5,147 nucleotides of DNA from Candidatus Bathyarchaeota archaeon (GTDB lineage: Archaea > Thermoproteota > Bathyarchaeia > 40CM-2-53-6), in the NCBI GenBank assembly GCA_005883695.1, contig VBBV01000059.1:1358-6504 (forward strand). Reading direction: 5' to 3'. The notes beneath the pieces are model-generated. The model saw only the letters and a program-made list of their open reading frames with translations. It had not been told where the DNA came from and made no database searches. This document shows, in pieces, positions 1 through 5,147 of the stretch. Position numbers and translations under genes: made by a program. The first letter of the stretch is position 1; every line of letters starts with the position of its first letter.

Positions 1-1
1 T

Positions 2-199
2 GTTACGCGAGCAAAGCCGGTCAAGGCGCTACGGCAACTTGAGAGAGACCACGCAAGAACCATAGGATACTTCGAACCCATCACCATAATCCTCGACCAC
101 CTCGCATTCTCACCTAAGCTATCCACAAGAGCCGTCGCAGCACTGGGAGGACCATCGCAGGCGTTTTCAGAGGATCTTTCAGAATTGATCAGATCGTAG
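2..199 (+). CDS. Possible C-terminal fragment of an unrecognised protein (5' end outside window)
   Basis: Reading from base 2, a frame stays open for 65 codons and ends at TAG 197-199. The start would lie left of the window. The translation has a mixed, protein-like composition: a basic stretch near KALRQLERDHAR, then a hydrophobic stretch around TIGYFEPITIILDHLAF, then an Ala/Ser-rich tail ending ELIRS. I do not recognise a family, motif, signal peptide or membrane helix. The opposite strand is also open across 1-267, with an ATG at 243-241, so the coding strand is not certain. An open stretch of this length can arise by chance. If real, it would be the last gene before the Argonaute operon and separated from it by 160 nt. 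Confidence 0.35.
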   Translation, partial: VTRAKPVKALRQLERDHARTIGYFEPITIILDHLAFSPKLSTRAVAALGGPSQAFSEDLSELIRS

Positions 200-359
200 G
201 TAGAGCCAAACGTTGGGGACGCGCATAGATACAGTCGACGCATCTCGGTAAAGATTCTGTTCAAAACTCACAGCCCGAGACGTTGATTGCCTTGTGCGAA
301 GTAGCTTTATCTTGTAACCATGCGACTATCAATTCTTTCACGCAGGTCCAATTCCAAGG
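200..359 (+). promoter_or_regulatory. Non-coding leader upstream of the Argonaute operon; presumed promoter region
   Basis: No convincing gene occupies this stretch, so it should hold the promoter for the nuclease-APAZ/pAgo operon. The best sigma70-like pair I can find is TTGATT (283-288) with TATCTT (308-313), but the 19-nt spacing is long and the match is weak. A six-base inverted repeat, TCTCGG (243-248) and CCGAGA (275-280), flanks a 26-nt loop and could be an operator or chance. In-frame TAA at 315-317 and the absence of ATG, GTG or TTG in frame between it and 360 fix the downstream gene start at 360. The presence of a promoter is inferred from gene layout, not from a strong consensus. 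Confidence 0.3.
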
Positions 360-1778
360 ATGGCAATAATCAGGCTCGGAAAGACTCGTGAAGCAACTGG
401 ATTCACCTCCGAGAGGTACAAATCGGCCATTCGAAAGTACCTAGAGGCAATGGGCTACGCCCAGCTTACGGATTCGCGTTATGAAGGGCATCTGAGTGAT
501 ATGGTCTTCCGGCCGCTCGGAAACGCGCCGTGGCCTGAAGTTCGGGTTGAATCAAAAGCAACCGAGCTGAGTCTCAGTGCCTCAGGGCTAGCGTCGGAGA
601 TTAGAACTTACCTGAAAGATTGGCTGTCGAGCCCTACCGAATCCCGCTTCAAGTTCATGATTTTCGCGAAGAAATTGATCAATCCATCGAGGTGGGACTC
701 GATTTGGGGAGATACTCTCTCGCAGTCTGAGGCGTTGAACTGGCTTACTACTGACTTGGAGGAAGCTTCAGCTGGATATTTCACAGAACCAGGCCGCGTT
801 AAGGAAGTTGGCTCGTTCTTTTCTGAGGCAAGCGTGGTCGAAGGAAATGATGTTGACCTCATCGATATGGCCGAAGAAAAAAGGAAGGTCGTTCTATCAG
901 CCAACGAGATTAGGCAACGAGCCCTCAGACAACTTAGTCAAATGGATCAAAGATCACGACCGATTCCAAAGAAATCGGAGCTCATTGGAAACCTCTTACA
1001 TTTCACGCCTCCGTCATCGTACGCGGTGCTAGGGGTCGGCTCTCTTACCTTCACCGAGATACGCGACTCGTTGCGAGGGCGTGACTGTCCCCCTTATCGG
1101 GTTATCCAATCTGGCGAATTGGTCACGCTCAATGATTCTGAAGCTGATGAGAGTTTCGGAGTTCTCAATCCAACTCGTCTCAGAAATTTGGGTCTCAGTG
1201 AGCTGGATTCTACGTACCCTGGAGCTGTAGCGGAACTTACCAACTTCGCAATAGGGAAGATGTTGAGACGACTCGGAGTGGCTTTCTTCAACAACAAGTC
1301 TTACTTTTTGGCTCAAAGCGAAGCAAAGGCGCACAAGAGCCGCATCTTGGAATTATCCTCTGGAGAATATATGCACCTTGGCGAGTTAAACTACGTTTTT
1401 CACCAAGCGTTTTCCCTTAGGTATAGGAAACTCTGGGACCAACATTTCATTCAGTTGAAGTTAGGCAAGCTGTACACAAAAGATGGAAGTGCGGTGATCG
1501 AAGGTACTCGAGCGGCAAGATTGGACGCCCGCTTCAGGAACCCAGTGTTCGATCGCCCTGAGACTCGCCAACGGAAACTCGAAAAGCTTGCGGAGTTCGT
1601 ATTCCACGATAAGATTCACAAGTATCCTCCTTGGGCCAGGATGTTTAGTTTTGGTGATTTCCTGAGAATTTCCACTGAGTGGACCCCTGATGCGGTTCCT
1701 CTCGACCAATCCGTAATTGACGATTTTGACTTTCGGATTGCTGGAGAAGAAGAAGATGACTTGGATCCAACTTCTTGA
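360..1778 (+). CDS. PD-(D/E)XK nuclease-APAZ effector, partner of short Argonaute (SPARDA/DREN-APAZ-like)
   Basis: This 472-residue protein is the likely effector of a short-Argonaute system. Residues about 15-105 look like a PD-(D/E)XK nuclease core: a helix (about 16-32), then D47 in SDMVF, then E64-x-K66 in VRVESKA, then a helix about 75-90. D47, E64 and K66 are the predicted metal-binding/catalytic set. Residues about 290-440 resemble APAZ, the region that replaces N-PAZ and docks on short pAgo: HQAFSLRYRKLWD (348-360), LYTKDGSAVIEG (371-382), then a basic segment near 384-413. The middle (about 120-290) is not assigned. The tail is acidic (453-469). In characterised SPARDA systems, guide-directed target recognition by pAgo activates this nuclease to cut DNA and RNA non-specifically; that activity here is inferred. 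The start is forced by the upstream in-frame stop, although AAGG (356-359) abuts the ATG with no spacer. Mrr- or DUF4365-type effectors are alternative names for the nuclease domain. Confidence 0.85.
   Translation: MAIIRLGKTREATGFTSERYKSAIRKYLEAMGYAQLTDSRYEGHLSDMVFRPLGNAPWPEVRVESKATELSLSASGLASEIRTYLKDWLSSPTESRFKFMIFAKKLINPSRWDSIWGDTLSQSEALNWLTTDLEEASAGYFTEPGRVKEVGSFFSEASVVEGNDVDLIDMAEEKRKVVLSANEIRQRALRQLSQMDQRSRPIPKKSELIGNLLHFTPPSSYAVLGVGSLTFTEIRDSLRGRDCPPYRVIQSGELVTLNDSEADESFGVLNPTRLRNLGLSELDSTYPGAVAELTNFAIGKMLRRLGVAFFNNKSYFLAQSEAKAHKSRILELSSGEYMHLGELNYVFHQAFSLRYRKLWDQHFIQLKLGKLYTKDGSAVIEGTRAARLDARFRNPVFDRPETRQRKLEKLAEFVFHDKIHKYPPWARMFSFGDFLRISTEWTPDAVPLDQSVIDDFDFRIAGEEEDDLDPTS
1743..1758 (+). 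promoter_or_regulatory. Ribosome binding site that decides the pAgo start
   Basis: GGAG at 1743-1746 lies nine bases before the ATG at 1756-1758, inside the 3' end of the nuclease-APAZ gene. It selects this ATG over the in-frame ATG at 1717, which would add 13 residues before the family-typical N-terminus. Placement inside the upstream gene suggests translational coupling, which would keep the two subunits at equal amounts. Confidence 0.65.
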
Positions 1779-3204
1779 CGAGCCCCGACTCCTTTTCGGG
1801 AATAATCGACAATGTGCTGATCCCAAGGTCGGACTAACCAGCCATGGCCCAGCGCTACTCGACGTAGCAGCTGGAGAAACGCAGACGATTCGCGCAGGTG
1901 CTATCGGGACTTATGGTGCATTATCACATCTGAGAGAATTCCTCACTAAATTATCGTATGCGATTCCTGTCCAGGGAAGCAACCAGAGCGCACAAGCGTG
2001 GAAAATGGATTTTCCGGGACTTAGCGCAAACGGACCCCTGGCTTTCGATGTCTTCCTTGATGAGAGTGTCGTAGAGCCCATCTCGGAGGCTGAAGAGCAG
2101 GAATCGCTGAAGGACTCAGACAGAAAGGCAAAGATTGAGTCAAGTGTCAAGCTTTACGAGCAAAAATTCGAGGACTTGGTCACTTCATCTGCTTCGCTTC
2201 CTGGAGTCATATTTCTGCCTCTATCAAAACAGCTCGTGAAGATGTGTCGCGATCCCGCCCTTAAGACGGATAGAATCATTTTCGAAAGGCGAACTATGGC
2301 AAAAACCCAGACGTACGCTCCGGTGTTCAACTTCCATCATGCCCTAAAGGTTGTGTCGTACAAGCACTTACTGGCTTGCCAAGTTCTTCTCCCCAGCACT
2401 ATGAGCTTTGCACGTGGCAATCAAGAACCTGCAACGGTGGCGTGGAATTTTGCGACCGCCGTTTACTACAAGGGCACAGGAATCCCTTGGAAACTTGCAG
2501 AATTAAAAGAAACAACTTGTCTCGTAGGTATCTCGTTCTACGAAGAGATGGGAGAGGAAGGCAGTCGTATGAGGGCCAGTATGGCTCACGTGTACGTTAG
2601 GTCCTCAGATAGTCAAATTATCAGAGGAAGACCTTTCGTCTGGGAAGATAGGTCTCGCGAGCCTACGTTGACCGGGACCCAAGCAAGAGAACTCCTACAC
2701 GATGTGGTGGACCTATTTCGAAGGCAGAAGAGAGAGTTACCGGTTCGGGTTGTAATCCATAAAACAAGCGCGTTTACCGATGACGAAATCTCTGGGTTCA
2801 ACGAAGCTTCGAAGGGGGTCGAACTCCTCGATTATGTTCATATTCGAGCACACGATAATTCACGATTCTTTCACGCAGGCAACGACTATCCTCCGGTTCG
2901 GGGAACCCTGATAGGCGAGAAATCTCCCTATGTCCTGTACACGGTAGGTTACGTCCCATGTCTTGGCACATACCAGGGGATGGGATCCCCTGCTCCCCTT
3001 GTTTTAGACGTTGCACGAAACGATACGAGCCCTAGGCAGATAGGGGACGACGTCATGTCATTGACAAAAATGGATTGGAATTCTACCGATTTTTGTCAGA
3101 GTCAACCAGTTACAACTTCCGTCTCACGTAAGGTTGGACAAATTCTCGCGGAAATGCGGGCTCGAAATACCGAACCTCCGCAGCCCTATCGCTACTTCAT
3201 GTAA
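1756..3204 (+). CDS. Short prokaryotic Argonaute (MID-PIWI, catalytically inactive)
   Basis: With the start at 1756 the protein is 482 residues, typical of short pAgos that keep only MID and PIWI. The N-terminus LLDEPRLLFG (6-15) and GLTSHGP (26-32) fit the family opening. The MID domain (about 145-250) carries likely 5'-phosphate-binding residues: H194/H195 with K198, Q209 and K239, followed by the family-typical TGIPWKL. PIWI (about 255-482) shows VGISFYEE (257-264), VRVVIHKTSAF (330-340), VRGT (381-384), LTKMDWNS (436-443) and the C-terminus PYRYFM. In slicing Argonautes the first catalytic Asp lies where S260 is, and the Asp expected after VVIH is replaced by Lys-Thr, so target cleavage is not expected. 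The inferred role is guide-directed sensing of invader nucleic acid and activation of the co-encoded nuclease-APAZ subunit, with which it overlaps by 23 nt. It probably works in the cytoplasm, since no signal peptide or membrane segment is seen. Confidence 0.93.
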   Translation: MTWIQLLDEPRLLFGNNRQCADPKVGLTSHGPALLDVAAGETQTIRAGAIGTYGALSHLREFLTKLSYAIPVQGSNQSAQAWKMDFPGLSANGPLAFDVFLDESVVEPISEAEEQESLKDSDRKAKIESSVKLYEQKFEDLVTSSASLPGVIFLPLSKQLVKMCRDPALKTDRIIFERRTMAKTQTYAPVFNFHHALKVVSYKHLLACQVLLPSTMSFARGNQEPATVAWNFATAVYYKGTGIPWKLAELKETTCLVGISFYEEMGEEGSRMRASMAHVYVRSSDSQIIRGRPFVWEDRSREPTLTGTQARELLHDVVDLFRRQKRELPVRVVIHKTSAFTDDEISGFNEASKGVELLDYVHIRAHDNSRFFHAGNDYPPVRGTLIGEKSPYVLYTVGYVPCLGTYQGMGSPAPLVLDVARNDTSPRQIGDDVMSLTKMDWNSTDFCQSQPVTTSVSRKVGQILAEMRARNTEPPQPYRYFM

Positions 3205-3240
3205 CCAGTTCATCAATCATACGCAAGCAGCTTCGCTCTC

Positions 3241-3636
3241 GTGTCTGAGCAATATCCGAACCATAGCTCATGGTCAAAGATGTCGGGTCAGCGGAGCGAC
3301 TGGCGCGAACGAATTCACGCCAATCCCTCACGAATGGAACAAGAACTCGCAATCAGATTACAGGAAGATGGAATACGCTATCAGACACAGGTCGAGATAG
3401 CCGTAACCACAGCTGACTTCTACTTTCCAATAGAGCCTAGGCCAGTGCTGGCGTTTGTTGACGGTCAGGTCCACCTTGGAAAAGCCCAGATGGTCAAGGA
3501 TGAAGAGCTACGGTTATTGTTGCGAAAGAAAGGATACAAGGTCCTAGGGCTAGGTTACAGCAGCTATTCTGACAAAAAGCGTGACGAGCTTTACGAAGAG
3601 GTCCTAATCAGCCTTGGAGCGTCAAATCTTAGATGA
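3241..3636 (+). CDS. Small DUF559/Vsr-like PD-(D/E)XK endonuclease
   Basis: This 131-residue (or shorter) protein has the compact restriction-like fold of the DUF559/Vsr group. Visible elements, numbered from GTG 3241, are NPSRMEQELAIRL (28-40) with E33, TTADFYF (56-62) with D59, LAFVDGQVH (70-78) with D74 and H78, K86/D87, and the helix-strand RKKGYKVLGLGYSSYS (95-110). Vsr enzymes nick next to T:G mismatches made by deamination of 5-methylcytosine; DUF559 proteins are largely uncharacterised. The substrate here is unknown. It starts 36 nt after the pAgo stop on the same strand, so co-transcription is likely, while 214 nt separate it from the methylase. The start is uncertain: neither GTG 3241 nor ATG 3280 has a clear Shine-Dalgarno. 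ATG 3334 would begin within the conserved E33 segment and is unlikely. Nuclease fold fairly sure, subfamily less so. Confidence 0.75.
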   Translation: MSEQYPNHSSWSKMSGQRSDWRERIHANPSRMEQELAIRLQEDGIRYQTQVEIAVTTADFYFPIEPRPVLAFVDGQVHLGKAQMVKDEELRLLLRKKGYKVLGLGYSSYSDKKRDELYEEVLISLGASNLR

Positions 3637-3663
3637 ATCACTCGTAATCGACCCATCGGAAGA

Positions 3664-3684
3664 GAGTAGTGCTCAGAATTACTC
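3664..3684 (+). repeat. Small hairpin after the nuclease gene, possible weak terminator
   Basis: GAGTAGT (3664-3670) can pair with ATTACTC (3678-3684), with one G-T wobble and a seven-base loop. It lies 27 nt after the stop of the DUF559/Vsr-like gene, where the first operon could end. The stem is AT-rich, and the nearest T-run (TTTT, 3692-3695) is seven bases beyond it, so it is a poor intrinsic terminator and may be chance. Confidence 0.2.
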
Positions 3685-3787
3685 AAGTCCGTTTTATGCG
3701 TCATGTTTTGCGCGACCACTCTCAGGTGATGTCTGGCCGGATCGATGCAGGTGAGAAATCTGAAGGTGCATGTAAGTATTGAGAAAA

Positions 3788-3816
3788 TTGGCAAAGCGAG
3801 CGACCGTGTTTATGTA
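3788..3816 (+). promoter_or_regulatory. Possible promoter of the methyltransferase gene
   Basis: TTGGCA (3788-3793) matches five of six bases of the sigma70 -35 consensus. It is followed after 17 bases by TATGTA (3811-3816), which matches only TAT of the -10 box. It sits 34 nt before the methylase ATG, within the 214-nt gap 3637-3850 where a separate promoter is expected. No other gene or RNA was found in that gap. The -10 match is weak and the organism's promoter consensus is unknown. Confidence 0.25.
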
Positions 3817-3850
3817 GGATAGGGAGTCATTAGGCGGACTGAACCTCGGG

Positions 3851-4837
3851 ATGCAAGGACCTGTTGAGTATTTGACTGAACATCGCTCGAAAGTCCTTTC
3901 GGCTCTCGAAGTCCGAGACTTGACTCCCAGAGTGTTCTACCGCTCGGCTGAACAGATGGACGAGCTAGAAACAGATTCAACTCAGCTCGTCGTGACCTCA
4001 CCACCGTACCCGATGATCGAGATGTGGGATCGCCTATTCGAACGGGTTCTGAATATCCCAAATGGATCGTTCGCTCATCAGACTAATGCATTCGAATTAA
4101 GTCATCAATTTCTGGATCGAGTGTGGTCAGAATGCTACCGGGTGCTTGACCAGGGAGGCATACTTTGCGTGAACATCGGAGATGCAACACGAACACTCAA
4201 TGGAAGCTTTCAATGCTACTTGAATCATGCCAGAGTAGCTGAACACTGCGAACGGATTGGTTTTCAATCGCTCGTTCCCATTCTATGGCGCAAACCAACA
4301 AACAAGCCCAACGCGTTCCTTGGATCCGGTTTCTTTCCTCCTAACGCTTACGTGACTCTCGATTGTGAGTATATTCTCGTCTTTCGGAAAGGTGGCAAGC
4401 GAGTCATCAAACCCCAAGACCCGTTGAGATATGCAAGCCAGTATTCGAAAGCAGAGAGGGACGTGTGGTTCTCACAGACTTGGGACCTTAGGGGCGAAAG
4501 ACAGAACCATGCAGAGACGGCTCCGTATCCGGAAGAGTTGCCCTACCGCCTGATCCGAATGTTCTCTTGCATTGGTGATGCCGTATTGGACCCTTTTCTC
4601 GGGACTGGAACGACGGTGAAAGTGGCTCGCTTGCTGGGGAGAAAGGGGGTTGGATACGAGATGAATTCTTCCCTAAAGTCGCTCATTGATCGGAATGTTG
4701 ATTTTTCTCCACTACAGCCAGAAGTAGTAGTCGACTATTTGTTCAGAATTTACGAGACCGCTCATGATGCGCCAACCGTTCTTGTAAATTCGAAGGCTCG
4801 AAATCTGAGCGACAAGTCTCTATCGTCATTTCGATAG
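3851..4837 (+). CDS. Site-specific DNA methyltransferase, beta class, probably N4-cytosine
   Basis: This 328-residue protein transfers a methyl group from S-adenosylmethionine to DNA. Catalytic motif IV is TSPPY (49-53). It precedes the likely motif X region around HAETAPYPEELPYRLI (220-235), the AdoMet-binding motif I DPFLGTGTT (247-255) and motif II GYEMN (268-272). That order defines the beta class, and S-P-P-Y rather than D/N-P-P-Y favours N4-cytosine. Residues about 150-215 probably include the target-recognition region. The ATG at 3851 is the first usable start after an in-frame TAG at 3815-3817; only GGG (3848-3850) abuts it, so the ribosome site is poor. It should protect host sites from the endonuclease begun 66 nt downstream. 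Because that gene looks MjaI-like, CTAG is the predicted target, but specificity cannot be read from the methylase itself. N6-adenine activity is less likely but possible. Confidence 0.9.
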   Translation: MQGPVEYLTEHRSKVLSALEVRDLTPRVFYRSAEQMDELETDSTQLVVTSPPYPMIEMWDRLFERVLNIPNGSFAHQTNAFELSHQFLDRVWSECYRVLDQGGILCVNIGDATRTLNGSFQCYLNHARVAEHCERIGFQSLVPILWRKPTNKPNAFLGSGFFPPNAYVTLDCEYILVFRKGGKRVIKPQDPLRYASQYSKAERDVWFSQTWDLRGERQNHAETAPYPEELPYRLIRMFSCIGDAVLDPFLGTGTTVKVARLLGRKGVGYEMNSSLKSLIDRNVDFSPLQPEVVVDYLFRIYETAHDAPTVLVNSKARNLSDKSLSSFR

Positions 4838-4903
4838 GGCTAACTCTTTTCGCTAAGGCCACGCAAATCATTTCTCTGCCTCTAGGCGCTCTCTCCTTGA
4901 AGG

Positions 4904-5147
4904 ATGGTGGGATTGAAAGATTCGCGCATCTTCATGATCTCAAATGAAGAGCTAGCTGAGGAGCTAGTGGGAGAGACAAAGAGTTTCCCGAAATACACGA
5001 CCCAGATACTAAATCTCTGCAATCAGAACGCACAAGGAACACGGGCTTCTGTGGTGGGCCAGATGAGCGATCTTGTCCAAGAGTGTCCCTACAAGACTTA
5101 CAACGAATGGAAGCAGTGGTATCTCTCTAAGAAACCCAACGGAATCT
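4904..5147 (+). CDS. Type II restriction endonuclease, MjaI-like, N-terminal part (cut by window edge)
   Basis: The frame is open from ATG 4904 to the last base: 81 codons of a gene that continues to the right. Residues 30-51 run from PKYTTQILNLCNQNAQGTR into VVGQMSDL, followed by a W-x-x-WY motif (residues 70-74) and KKPNGI. I recognise this pattern as similar to the N-terminus of MjaI-family restriction endonucleases, whose founding member cuts CTAG and is paired with an N4-cytosine methylase. The recognition is from memory and covers only the start; the catalytic residues lie outside the window. An in-frame TGA at 4898-4900 limits the start to 4904 or later; GTG 4907, TTG 4913 and ATG 4934 are alternatives. 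AAGG (4900-4903) touches the ATG with no spacer. The 66-nt gap from the methylase holds no clear terminator, so an operon with the methylase first is likely. Confidence 0.7.
   Translation, partial: MVGLKDSRIFMISNEELAEELVGETKSFPKYTTQILNLCNQNAQGTRASVVGQMSDLVQECPYKTYNEWKQWYLSKKPNGI

Noticed and set aside
1717..1755. N-terminal extension of pAgo from ATG 1717
   Set aside because: The 13 extra residues fall before the family-typical start, and GGAG at 1743-1746 points to ATG 1756.
1461..1826. A 121-codon open frame on the - strand
   Set aside because: It lies opposite the well-supported nuclease-APAZ gene and the start of pAgo, has no recognisable family, and is a coding shadow.
3181..3280. Read-through fusion of pAgo and the DUF559/Vsr-like nuclease, which share a reading frame
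   Set aside because: The pAgo ends with the family-typical aromatic tail before TAA, and frame sharing happens by chance one time in three.
3745..3822. A 25-codon open frame (MQVRNLKVH...) in the gap before the methylase, with GGA close upstream
   Set aside because: Too short, with no recognisable family; a TGA precedes it in frame and it overlaps the likely promoter region. It could be a leader peptide, but nothing supports this.
3825..3840. AGTC-N8-GACT inverted repeat just before the methylase start, reminiscent of controller-protein boxes of restriction-modification systems
   Set aside because: The arms are only four bases long, there is no second box, and no controller (C) gene is present in the window.
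3637..3850. tRNA, small RNA or CRISPR repeat in the 214-nt gap
   Set aside because: No cloverleaf, no TTCGA-type arm and no regularly spaced repeat could be seen.

Overview
This 5.1 kb window is a compact bacterial or archaeal defence island, with every supported gene on the + strand. Base composition is close to balanced (about 49-50% GC by eye). Nothing in it fixes a taxon. Short Argonautes paired with nuclease-APAZ proteins are known mainly from bacteria, so I lean bacterial without naming a group.

Layout. Positions 2-199 hold an open frame that runs off the left edge and may be the C-terminus of an unrecognised protein. Positions 200-359 are a non-coding leader. The core is a two-gene short prokaryotic Argonaute (pAgo) operon. 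A 472-residue protein (360-1778) has an N-terminal PD-(D/E)XK nuclease-like domain and a C-terminal APAZ-like region. A 482-residue MID-PIWI Argonaute (1756-3204) overlaps it by 23 nt and has lost the PIWI catalytic residues. This is the architecture of SPARDA-type systems (short pAgo plus DNase-associated APAZ effector). A small DUF559/Vsr-like nuclease gene (3241-3636) follows 36 nt later and may be a third member of the operon.

After a 214-nt gap comes a second module: a beta-class, probably N4-cytosine, DNA methyltransferase (3851-4837) and, 66 nt later, the start of a gene cut by the right edge (from 4904). The N-terminus of that gene resembles MjaI-family type II restriction endonucleases. 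If that holds, the pair would be a CTAG-specific restriction-modification system.

Expected working: restriction-modification cuts unmodified invading DNA at a fixed site. The pAgo complex should use a small guide to sense invader nucleic acid and then unleash the nuclease of its APAZ partner, killing or arresting the infected cell. The Vsr/DUF559-like protein sits between the two modules and could serve either. The most interesting points are the SPARDA-like operon, the extra nuclease gene directly behind pAgo, and the pairing of a Vsr-like nuclease with an m4C rather than an m5C methylase.
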